This document shows, in pieces, positions 1 through 5,943 of a DNA stretch of 5,943 nt (position 1 is its first letter; every line of letters begins with the position of its first letter). Source of the stretch: Nitrospirota bacterium (GTDB lineage Bacteria; Nitrospinota_A; UBA7883); NCBI GenBank assembly GCA_011052055.1, contig DRJW01000220.1, positions 1 to 5,943 of the forward strand, given 5' to 3'. The notes beneath the pieces are model-generated. The model saw only the letters and a list, made by a program, of their open reading frames with translations. It had not been told where the DNA came from and did no database searches. The translations under genes were made by a program, and so were the position numbers.

Positions 1-2
1 GC

Positions 3-1328
3 CGGGCCACAGCGCTGGCAAGAATGGTGACCGAAGGCCATATAACAGATAGTCAGGAAGCCACAGCGAAAAACGAGCCGATAACTCTTGCTGTCGATGA
101 AAAGGATAAAAGCCTGGCCAGCCACTTCGTTGAAACTGTCCGGATATATCTGGAAAAAACCTACGGCTCCGACCGGCTCTACAAAGAAGGCCTGACTGTA
201 ACCACCACTTTGGACATGGAGATGCAGGCGATGGCCGAAAAGGCGGCTCTTGAAGGGGTCAAGAAGGTGAACACACGGATTAAACGGGCGCGGTTGTATA
301 CCGACGACGCGAACGTCGAGGTGGCTCTTGTCGCTTTAAGGCCGGACGACGGCGCGATCCTGGCCATGGTGGGCGGCTCCGACTTTACCAGGTCACAGTT
401 CAACCGGGCGATAAACGCCCACAGACAGCCCGGATCGGCCTTCAAGCCGCTTATTTATCTTACGGCTCTCGACACCGGTTTTTCCCCCGGCGACATCATC
501 ATAGACTCGCCAGTGTCGTATAAAAATCAGGCTGGAAAGGGCGAATGGAAACCGGCTAATTTCTCACACAGGTTTTACGGGCCAGTCACCCTGCGAAGGG
601 CGCTCGAAAGCTCTATTAATGTAACATCGGTAAAACTGCTCAACAAAATCGGAATAGGCCCGGTTATAGCCACCGCAAGAAAAGCAGGTATCCGCTCCCC
701 CCTGACCGCCGGCCTGTCACTGGCGCTTGGCGCATCGGAGGTGACCCCGCTGGAGCTGACATCCGCTTACACAGTTTTCGCCAACAAGGGCCTCTACGCG
801 GAGCCATACTATATAATCTCTGTGAAAAACTCGGAGGGGGAGATATTAGAAGAGGCCTCACCTGTGGTCACCGACGCTGTGAGGCCAGAGGTGGCTTACG
901 TCCTTACCAACATGCTTAAAGGGGTTATACAAAACGGCACCGGCAGATCTGTAAGGAGCCTGAACCGGCCCTCGGCGGGCAAGACCGGCACCACAAACGA
1001 CTACCGCGACGCCTGGTTTGTCGGATACACGCCCGATTTAGCCACCGGCGTCTGGGTCGGCTTCGATGATAACCGCTCGATGGGGCGCGGCGAAACGGGA
1101 GGACGCGCCGCCGCTCCGATCTGGCTTAAGTTTATGGAGCAAGCTCTGAAAAACAAGCCGTCGCTCGACTTCACGCCTCCCCGGCATGTCGTCGCCCGCA
1201 CCATAGACCGCGAGTCGGGAAAGCTGGCTACCGACAGGTGCAGGGATACTTTCGAGGAAGTTTTTGTGGAGGGAACGGAGCCGTCGGAATTTTGCCGTCT
1301 GGAAATGGATCAGAACGTAAACTTTTAA
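3..1328 (+). CDS. mrcA: Penicillin-binding protein 1A (class A PBP), C-terminal part; 5' end outside window
   Basis: This is a bifunctional peptidoglycan synthase of the inner membrane. Class A PBPs polymerise lipid II with an N-terminal glycosyltransferase domain and cross-link stem peptides with a C-terminal transpeptidase domain. Only the linker and transpeptidase part is present. The frame is open to the left edge, and residues before the ATG at 24 (RATALARMVTEGHIT) match the end of the glycosyltransferase domain, so that ATG is internal. All three penicillin-binding motifs are visible: SAFK at 435-446 (catalytic Ser, Lys), SIN at 612-620 and KTGT at 981-992. The C-terminal tail carries a pair of cysteines in a TEPSEFC-type context that I recall from PBP1A proteins. 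It is the first visible gene of the co-directional run, and the next gene starts 13 bases after its stop. The family call is firm; the choice among the symbols mrcA, ponA and pbp1A is convention. Confidence 0.95.
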   Translation, partial: RATALARMVTEGHITDSQEATAKNEPITLAVDEKDKSLASHFVETVRIYLEKTYGSDRLYKEGLTVTTTLDMEMQAMAEKAALEGVKKVNTRIKRARLYTDDANVEVALVALRPDDGAILAMVGGSDFTRSQFNRAINAHRQPGSAFKPLIYLTALDTGFSPGDIIIDSPVSYKNQAGKGEWKPANFSHRFYGPVTLRRALESSINVTSVKLLNKIGIGPVIATARKAGIRSPLTAGLSLALGASEVTPLELTSAYTVFANKGLYAEPYYIISVKNSEGEILEEASPVVTDAVRPEVAYVLTNMLKGVIQNGTGRSVRSLNRPSAGKTGTTNDYRDAWFVGYTPDLATGVWVGFDDNRSMGRGETGGRAAAPIWLKFMEQALKNKPSLDFTPPRHVVARTIDRESGKLATDRCRDTFEEVFVEGTEPSEFCRLEMDQNVNF

Positions 1329-1341
1329 ACTTGCGGAGATT

Positions 1342-1539
1342 ATGAATAGCAGAATCGATTATCAAAAACTGAGGGAAACCACCGGGCTTGATGAAACCAG
1401 ATTCGGCAGGGAGCTTGGCGTGACTCCAGAGCTTGTGATAGGCTGGGAGACGGGAATAATCCCGCCTACCGCCATTGAGCAGAAAAAAATATTCGCCCTG
1501 GTCAAAAAAATCAGTGAACATGGACAAAATTTAACATGA
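1342..1539 (+). CDS. Small helix-turn-helix (XRE/Cro-like) protein, 65 residues
   Basis: This is a small protein that is almost entirely one helix-turn-helix domain. Residues about 10-45 follow the XRE/Cro pattern: LRETTGLDETRFGRELGV, then TPELVIGWETG. This gives a first helix, an F-x-x-x-LGV turn, and a recognition helix ending in the typical W-E-x-G. No effector, dimerisation or zinc-binding domain is visible, and the C-terminal 20 residues are lysine-rich. The start is ATG with GGAG at 1335-1338, a good Shine-Dalgarno core although only three bases from the ATG. Its stop overlaps the ispF start in an ATGA, which suggests translational coupling. It probably binds DNA, but the target is unknown; autoregulation of this operon is a guess. 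No specific named family was recognised. Confidence 0.75.
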   Translation: MNSRIDYQKLRETTGLDETRFGRELGVTPELVIGWETGIIPPTAIEQKKIFALVKKISEHGQNLT

Positions 1540-2012
1540 TCCGTATCGGCTCAGGGTTCGACGCGCACCGTCTGGTCGAAGGACGGCCTTTGATTCTTGG
1601 CGGGGTCAGGCTCGATTTTCAGATGGGCCTTTTGAGCCATTCCGACGGTGACGCGCTAACCCACGCCGTGTGCGACGCAATCCTGGGAGCGGCGGCGCTG
1701 GGCGATCTGGGGAGACACTACCCGGACACCGACCCCAAATATAAAGATATTTCAAGCCTGATACTTCTTGAAGATACCGGGAAAAAACTAAAAGAGGCGG
1801 GATACCGCGTCGTCAATCTCGACGCGACAGTCATAGCCGAAGCGCCGAAAATAGCGCCGCATTCGCAAATGATGGCCCGCAACCTGGCCACAGCGCTCAA
1901 TATCGACCCTGACCGCGTGTCCATTAAAGCCACTACCACGGAAAAACTGGGGTTTACAGGACGAGGCGAGGGAATCGCCGCTTTTTGCTCCGCCCTTATA
2001 GAAAGCGTCTGA
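1536..2012 (+). CDS. ispF: 2-C-methyl-D-erythritol 2,4-cyclodiphosphate synthase
   Basis: IspF is the fifth enzyme of the non-mevalonate (MEP) isoprenoid pathway. It cyclises CDP-methylerythritol 2-phosphate to methylerythritol 2,4-cyclodiphosphate with release of CMP, and acts as a cytoplasmic homotrimer. At 158 residues the protein is full length for the family. The N-terminal RIGSGFDAHR signature supplies metal ligands Asp9 and His11, and LSHSDGDALTHA supplies His43, matching D8/H10/H42 of the E. coli enzyme. GRHYPDTDPKYK and the C-terminal ATTTEKLGFTGRGEGIA signature (from residue 132) are also present. It is a stand-alone IspF, not an IspDF fusion, and no ispD is in the window. The ATG start is fixed by the 4-base overlap with the HTH gene and by alignment of the signature to the N-terminus. 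Confidence 0.97.
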   Translation: MIRIGSGFDAHRLVEGRPLILGGVRLDFQMGLLSHSDGDALTHAVCDAILGAAALGDLGRHYPDTDPKYKDISSLILLEDTGKKLKEAGYRVVNLDATVIAEAPKIAPHSQMMARNLATALNIDPDRVSIKATTTEKLGFTGRGEGIAAFCSALIESV

Positions 2013-2018
2013 AACAAA

Positions 2019-3454
2019 GTGGCCAAAACAAGAGTCCGTTTCGCGCCCAGCCCCACCGGCGTCCTTCACGTCGGAACGGCCAGAACGGCGCTTTACAATT
2101 ATCTCTACGCGAAAAAACCGGCGGCAAGTTTATCTTACGCATCGAAGACACCGACGCCAGGCGCTCCACCGCCGATTCTGAAACGCGGCTACTTGAATCC
2201 CTGAAACGTCTGGAGCTTTGCTGGGACGAAGGGCCGGACATCGGCGGGAAGTTCGGCCCCTACAGGCAGTCGGAGAAATTTGACCGCTACCGCAAGGTCA
2301 CAGACGATCTTGTCGAATCTGGCGCCGCATACCCTTGCTACTGCGCGCGCGAAGAGCTGGAGGCGGAGCGCAAAACCTTGCAGGCCGCCAACAAGCCGCC
2401 TCGTTATTCGGGAAAATGCAGGAGCCTTACCGTTTCAGAGCGGGCGGCGAAGGAAAAAGATGGAGCGGCGCCTTCTTGCAGATTTAAGGTAACCGGCAGG
2501 GAAGTCAGGTTTAAAGATGGGGTGCGCGGCGAAGTTTGCTTTAAGGCGAAAGATATAGGAGATTTTATCATCGCCCGCCCGGACGGCTCCGCCGCCTACT
2601 ACCTCGCCTCAAGCGTAGACGACATAGACATGGGGATTACGGATGTAATACGGGGCGAGGATCACCTCTCCAACACTCCCAAGCAGATTCTCATAATGCG
2701 GTCTCTTGGGTTCGAGCCGCCCCGTTTTTGTCATCTCCCCATAATTTTAGGCGCCGACGGGCAGAAACTTTCCAAACGCTCCGGCGCGGCCGACGTATCA
2801 AAACTTCTGGACGCAGGATATCTTCCCTCGGCTCTTAACACGGCCATGGCGATGCTGGGGTGGTCGAAGGTGACGGGGCAAAGCGCGGAGCCGCTTGAGT
2901 CGATGGCGCGGATATTCGATATAACCGATGTCTCGCGCTCACCCGCAAGATACGACGAGGCAAGGCTCGACAATATAAACCAGAAGGCGCTAAAAGCCCT
3001 GCCTTCAAAAGAGCTGATCGAGGCGTTAACACCGAGTCTTGAAGCTATAAAATTTCCGTTTGATAATTTCGACGAGAAATCGTTGTTTAAAATAGTGGAC
3101 GCCACGCGGGACGCCCTGGGAAAACCGCAGGACGCGGCGGAGCAGATGATACAGTTCGCCCGCTTATCCCCGCCTGATAAAACCGCGAAAGAAATAGTGG
3201 ACAGCCCTGAATTCAAAATCGTAGCGAACGCCCTGCTCGCCCGTCTTGAAAGAAACGATTTGGTTGGTCAAAGCGGGTACAAGGCTGTGATAGAATCTGT
3301 CTCTTCAAAAACAGGATTGAAAAGCCGTAAACTGTTTCAGCCTCTCAGGGTAGCCGTCACGGGGGCGGTGAGCGGCCCGAAGCTCGCCGACCTTTTCATA
3401 ATTCTGGGGCCGGAAGAGATAAAAAAGCGGCTTGGAAACTGGAGCGGGAAATAG
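2019..3454 (+). CDS. gltX: Glutamyl-tRNA synthetase, reading frame broken by an apparent 1-base deletion near its 5' end
   Basis: This class I aminoacyl-tRNA synthetase attaches glutamate to tRNA(Glu). It starts at a GTG six bases after the ispF stop, with no clear Shine-Dalgarno. Codons 1-33 encode the Rossmann start (RFAPSPTGVLHVGTARTAL; HIGH-type motif HVGT, residues 17-20). The frame then moves to -1 at an A6 run and continues as TGGKFILRIEDTD without interruption to the TAG. The spliced product is 478 residues, normal for the family. Visible further on are a C-Y-C (107-109) and Y-x3-C (130-134) zinc-type cluster, the IRGEDHL segment and a KLSKR motif (250-254), followed by a helical anticodon-binding region. 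The -1 frame is open from a TTG at 1985, but that N-terminus lacks the HIGH motif and is nonsense in this family. The gene could be intact with a sequencing error, a recent pseudogene, or rescued by slippage. No second gltX is visible. The family call is firm; functional status is unsure. Confidence 0.93.
2112..2117 (+). other. Frame break in gltX at an A6 run
   Basis: Six adenines form codons 32-33 (AAA AAA) of the gltX 5' frame, preceded by GCG and followed by CCGG. Continuing in this frame gives an unrelated tail that stops at 2204. Reading the last A twice gives K-K-T-G-G-K-F, which fits the family spacing exactly. A seventh A would do the same, so the simplest description is a one-base loss from an A7 run. 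The surrounding bases are not a canonical X-XXY-YYZ slippery heptamer in the required phase. Confidence 0.85.
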
Positions 3455-3484
3455 GACAAGATACTTTGTCATATTAAAAATCAG

Positions 3485-4936
3485 ATGAGCTTGAAAATAT
3501 ACAACACACTGACCGGAGGAAAAGAGGTTTTCGCGCCTATAAACCCTCCGAAAGTCGGCATGTATGTCTGCGGAGTGACAGTCTACGACCTTTGCCACAT
3601 TGGCCACGCCCGGTCTACCATCGTGTTCGACATCATATACAGATACCTGAAATTCTCTGGATACGATGTCACTTACGTCCGAAACTTCACCGACGTGGAC
3701 GACAAGATAATAAACAGGGCCAACGAGCTTGGTATCAAAAGCTCGGAAGTGGCGGCGCGTTACATCGACGAGTTCAACACCGACATGGGCGCTCTTGGGC
3801 TTGCAAGCCCCGACGTGGAGCCGAGAGCGACCGGGCATATCCCGGAAATGCTTGAGATCATCGAGTCTCTTATCGAAAAGGGAAAAGCTTACGAGCTAAA
3901 CGGCTCTGTCTATTTCTCTGTCCGCTCTTTTCCAGAATACGGGGCGCTGTCGAAAAGAAATATCGACGACCTTCGCTCCGGCGCGCGCGTGGATGTGGAC
4001 GATACGAAAAAAGACCCGCTCGATTTCGCGCTCTGGAAAGCGTCAAAGCCGGGCGAGCCTGAATGGGAGTCGCCCTGGGGCATGGGCCGCCCCGGATGGC
4101 ACATTGAATGCTCCGCCATGGGGCGCAAATACCTGGGCGTGACTTTCGACATACACGGCGGCGGCAAAGACCTGGTGTTCCCCCACCATGAAAACGAGAT
4201 CGCCCAGTCCCACGCAAGCTCAGGCTCGGCTCCGGTCAAGGTATGGGTACACAACGGATTCGTGAACATAAATTCGGAGAAGATGTCAAAATCGCTCGGT
4301 AACTTCTCCACGATAAAAGATATCTTAAAGCAATATCACCCGGAGGCGGTGCGCTACTTCCTTCTCACCAGCCACTACAGGAGCCCCATAGATTTCAGCC
4401 CGCAGGCGATAACCGACGCCCACAAAAACCTGGCCCGGTTCTACGACCTTCTTTCAACCGGCATGGAGCTTGGTGTCACAGATGGCTCAAACGCCGATCC
4501 GTCAATGGTCGAAAAATTCAGGGAGCTTATGGACGACGATTTTAACACCGCCACGGCTCTTTCCCTGCTTTTGACCGAGCTTAAAAAGATGAACCATCTT
4601 CGTGACGACATGGCGAAGATGAAAAAAAAATCGGACGATTACAAAAACTCTAAAGAAAAATTACTGGCCGGTATCGCGTCGATAAAAACGCTGGGGGGCG
4701 TACTGGGGCTTTTCGGGCTTGAGCCGGGAGAGTTTATCGAAGAGTTTAAATCGGAGAAATTAAAAGAAATCGGGATGAGCGCCGATCAGCTGGACGCGAC
4801 TATTAAGGCGAGAGCCGAAGCTCGAAAGGAAAAAGATTTTAAGCTGGCCGACACTATTCGCGCCGGTCTCGATGATAAAGGAATCAAGTTAAGCGACACT
4901 CCCGAAGGCGTAAAGTGGTCGGTCAGTTTCGATTGA
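3485..4936 (+). CDS. cysS: Cysteinyl-tRNA synthetase
   Basis: This class I aminoacyl-tRNA synthetase charges tRNA(Cys) in the cytoplasm, usually as a monomer. The 483-residue protein carries every expected mark. The N-terminus is KIYNTLTGGKEVF, followed by a zinc ligand Cys29 in YVCGVTVYD and the HIGH motif at 38-41. The other zinc ligands are Cys209 (WHIECSAM) and His234/Glu238 in FPHHENEIAQS, at the same numbers as in the E. coli enzyme. KMSKS is at 266-270. The C-terminal region ends in the family pattern ARKEKDFKLADTIRAGLDDKG. Residues about 370-390 are a lysine-rich linker encoded partly by an A9 tract (4622-4630), which stays in frame. The ATG start matches the family N-terminus although no clear Shine-Dalgarno precedes it. 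It lies 30 bases after gltX and 16 before rlmB. Confidence 0.97.
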   Translation: MSLKIYNTLTGGKEVFAPINPPKVGMYVCGVTVYDLCHIGHARSTIVFDIIYRYLKFSGYDVTYVRNFTDVDDKIINRANELGIKSSEVAARYIDEFNTDMGALGLASPDVEPRATGHIPEMLEIIESLIEKGKAYELNGSVYFSVRSFPEYGALSKRNIDDLRSGARVDVDDTKKDPLDFALWKASKPGEPEWESPWGMGRPGWHIECSAMGRKYLGVTFDIHGGGKDLVFPHHENEIAQSHASSGSAPVKVWVHNGFVNINSEKMSKSLGNFSTIKDILKQYHPEAVRYFLLTSHYRSPIDFSPQAITDAHKNLARFYDLLSTGMELGVTDGSNADPSMVEKFRELMDDDFNTATALSLLLTELKKMNHLRDDMAKMKKKSDDYKNSKEKLLAGIASIKTLGGVLGLFGLEPGEFIEEFKSEKLKEIGMSADQLDATIKARAEARKEKDFKLADTIRAGLDDKGIKLSDTPEGVKWSVSFD

Positions 4937-4952
4937 TGTATTAAAGTTACAG

Positions 4953-5744
4953 ATGAAACAAAAACGCCGCCAGTCATCAAAAAACCGGGGTTCGGCAAAA
5001 AATCGGGAGCCTGGCAAAAGCCGGGAAGTCATTTTCGGCGTGAATCCGATTATCGAGGCCCTTCGCGCCAACAGCAGGCGGTTCCACCGGATCGTAATAA
5101 AAAAAGGCGTTAAAAAAAGCGGCGCCACCGCGCAGATCATCGACACGGCAAAACGTAAAAAAATAGAGGTTGATTACGCCGATATAGACGCTATCGCGAA
5201 AATGGCGCAAGCCGAAGGGCATCAGGGAATCGTGGCTGTCGTTTCGCCTGTCGCTTTTATATCGCTCGATAAATTAATAATGTCACTTTCCGCTAAAAGC
5301 GAGCGTTCGCTGGCCCTGCTTGACGGAATAATGGACCCCAGAAATTTTGGAGCCATCTTGCGCTCGGCAGAGGCGTTCGGAGTCGACGGCGTTATTTTCC
5401 CTTCGCGAAAAGCGGCGAGCTATACTCCTGTCGCCGCCAAAGCTTCGGCTGGCGCAGGAGAGCGGATAAAATTGTGCAGGGTGAACAACATCGCCGAAAC
5501 GGTGAAACTTCTCCGCGACGAGGGATATGAATGTATCGCGTTCGACGGCTCCGCTAAAGATGTTTTCACGAAAGTAAAACCGGGGCCGGTAGCGGTCGTC
5601 CTGGGGGGAGAAGGGGAAGGTGTCCGCCCTCTTGTGGTCAAACGATGCAATCAAACCGCCCGTATCCCGATGAAAGGCGCAATCGGATCGCTCAACGTCT
5701 CTTCAGCCGCCGCCATAATTTTTCATATGGTGTCGATACGCTAA
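4953..5744 (+). CDS. rlmB: 23S rRNA (guanosine-2'-O)-methyltransferase RlmB, TrmH/SpoU family
   Basis: This is a SAM-dependent ribose methyltransferase of the SPOUT (trefoil knot) superfamily. RlmB methylates G2251 (E. coli numbering) in the 23S rRNA peptidyl-transferase region. The 263-residue protein has the short substrate-binding domain (FGVNPIIEAL at 28-37, EGHQGIVAVV near 90) and then the knot domain. Its motif 1 is NFGAILRSAEAFG (131-143, with the conserved Arg137), motif 2 is LGGEGEGVR (217-225) and motif 3 is IPMKGAIGSLNVSSAAA (Asn248). About 24 basic residues precede the domain, longer than in E. coli RlmB (243 residues), probably a flexible RNA-contacting tail. Other TrmH-family 2'-O-methyltransferases are possible, but the N-terminal domain and the position after cysS, as in Firmicutes, favour RlmB. 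It is the last gene of the run. No clear plus-strand terminator follows. Confidence 0.93.
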   Translation: MKQKRRQSSKNRGSAKNREPGKSREVIFGVNPIIEALRANSRRFHRIVIKKGVKKSGATAQIIDTAKRKKIEVDYADIDAIAKMAQAEGHQGIVAVVSPVAFISLDKLIMSLSAKSERSLALLDGIMDPRNFGAILRSAEAFGVDGVIFPSRKAASYTPVAAKASAGAGERIKLCRVNNIAETVKLLRDEGYECIAFDGSAKDVFTKVKPGPVAVVLGGEGEGVRPLVVKRCNQTARIPMKGAIGSLNVSSAAAIIFHMVSIR

Positions 5745-5747
5745 CTG

Positions 5748-5763
5748 TTTAACTTTTGTTAAA
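5748..5763. repeat. Small AT-rich inverted repeat after rlmB
   Basis: TTTAAC (5748-5753) and GTTAAA (5758-5763) form a perfect 6-bp stem around a TTTT loop, three bases after the rlmB stop. The stem is AT-rich and has no T tract downstream, so it is a poor intrinsic terminator for rlmB on its own. It may be chance. Confidence 0.35.
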
Positions 5764-5786
5764 AACGAAGAGGCAAGATCCTTCGT
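5761..5786 (-). terminator. Probable intrinsic terminator reading on the minus strand
   Basis: ACGAAG (5765-5770) pairs with CTTCGT (5781-5786) in a 6-bp stem with a 10-base loop. On the minus strand the stem runs straight into a run of five Ts (complement of 5761-5765). That orientation fits a minus-strand transcript arriving from the right edge. On the plus strand there is no T tract after the stem. The stem is short and shares bases with the adjacent repeat, so termination strength is uncertain. Confidence 0.45.
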
Positions 5787-5805
5787 GTTACCCAGGATGG
5801 CAGGG
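5771..5805 (-). repeat. Degenerate copy of a dispersed palindromic intergenic repeat (CATCCTG...CGAAGGATCTTGCC type)
   Basis: Read on the minus strand, this segment contains CCATCCTGGG, then ACACGAAGGATCTTGCCTC. That resembles a short intergenic repeat I recall from many environmental bacterial genomes (TCATCCTGAGC...GAAGGATCTTGCCTC). The ends are palindromic: ATCCT at 5778-5782 and AGGAT at 5794-5798 can pair, with an 11-base loop. The central bases differ from the remembered consensus. Recognition is from memory, and only one copy lies in the window. Confidence 0.45.
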
Positions 5806-5852
5806 CGAGGGGGGCTTGCATCGCGTCAGCGCCACGTCAGTGAAGGGAGCCT

Positions 5853-5930
5853 TTACAACCGCCCCATGTATCGAATTGTGAAGTAGAGCAGGGCTAGGCC
5901 GAGTAAAAGAACGGTGAGGTTTAGTACCAT
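5853..5930 (-). CDS. Short hydrophobic reading frame: possible 25-residue membrane peptide or C-terminal end of a gene beyond the window
   Basis: From an ATG (complement of 5928-5930) the minus strand encodes 25 residues: MVLN, a strongly hydrophobic stretch with LLLGLALLYF, and then a basic end (TIRYMGRL) before TAA. This looks like one transmembrane helix with a cytoplasmic C-terminus by the positive-inside rule. A weak GGGA lies five bases before the ATG. The frame is also open upstream to the window edge (codons for H-G-I-S), so it may instead be the tail of a longer membrane protein. The terminator-like hairpin about 67 bases beyond the stop, on the same strand, supports a real minus-strand transcript. 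The family was not recognised. Confidence 0.35.
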   Translation of the reverse strand: MVLNLTVLLLGLALLYFTIRYMGRL

Positions 5931-5943
5931 CGATATCCCGTGA

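Noticed and set aside
179..445. Long antisense frames opposite PBP1A, gltX, cysS and rlmB
   Set aside because: They are shadows of well-supported genes, produced by the GC-rich third codon position, and have no domain signatures.
1985..2116. TTG-initiated N-terminal extension of the longer gltX frame
   Set aside because: It reads through the end of ispF and encodes a basic, non-family sequence where the HIGH-type Rossmann start should be. The correct start of GluRS is in the other frame at GTG 2019.
3455..3470. Small hairpin GACAAG-ATAC-TTTGTC between gltX and cysS
   Set aside because: The stem has only six pairs including a G-T, there is no T tract after it, and it lies within a 30-base gap inside an apparent operon, so it is not a credible terminator.
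5797..5886. 29-codon plus-strand frame after rlmB
   Set aside because: It has no properly spaced ribosome binding site, no recognisable composition, and overlaps the repeat and the minus-strand frame.
5745..5943. tRNA, riboswitch or CRISPR in the terminal intergenic zone
   Set aside because: No tRNA T-loop or cloverleaf arms, no riboswitch consensus I know, and no repeated units long enough for a CRISPR array.

Overview
The window is a dense run of plus-strand housekeeping genes from what looks like a Gram-negative-type bacterium of moderate GC content. Members of the cell-wall, isoprenoid, aminoacyl-tRNA and rRNA-modification machinery lie head to tail with gaps of about 30 bases or less. 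The order ispF, gltX, cysS, rlmB recalls the Bacillus locus ispD-ispF-gltX-cysE-cysS-mrnC-rlmB without ispD, cysE and mrnC. Having a class A penicillin-binding protein (PBP1A) upstream suggests a deltaproteobacterial or related environmental lineage, but the sequence alone does not fix the taxon.

Layout: the 3' two thirds of a PBP1A gene (3-1328, cut by the left edge); a 65-residue helix-turn-helix protein (1342-1539) that overlaps ispF by 4 bases; ispF (1536-2012); gltX (2019-3454); cysS (3485-4936); rlmB (4953-5744). No internal promoter or terminator is evident between these genes, so they are probably one transcription unit. The last 199 bases are a convergent intergenic zone. It holds a degenerate copy of what looks like a dispersed palindromic repeat, a hairpin that reads as an intrinsic terminator for the minus strand, and a short hydrophobic minus-strand reading frame that may be a tiny membrane peptide or the end of a gene beyond the window.

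The most notable point is that gltX is not one open frame. The first 33 codons, with the HIGH-type signature, are in one frame and the remaining 445 codons are in the -1 frame. The break is at an A6 run (2112-2117). One extra A, or a -1 slip after the two AAA codons, restores a normal 478-residue glutamyl-tRNA synthetase. Longer A runs in neighbouring genes (A7 in the HTH gene and rlmB, A9 in cysS) are in frame. The cause could be a sequencing or assembly error, a recent mutation, or, less likely, slippage. Apart from this the window is ordinary, and I see no evidence of a new multi-gene system.
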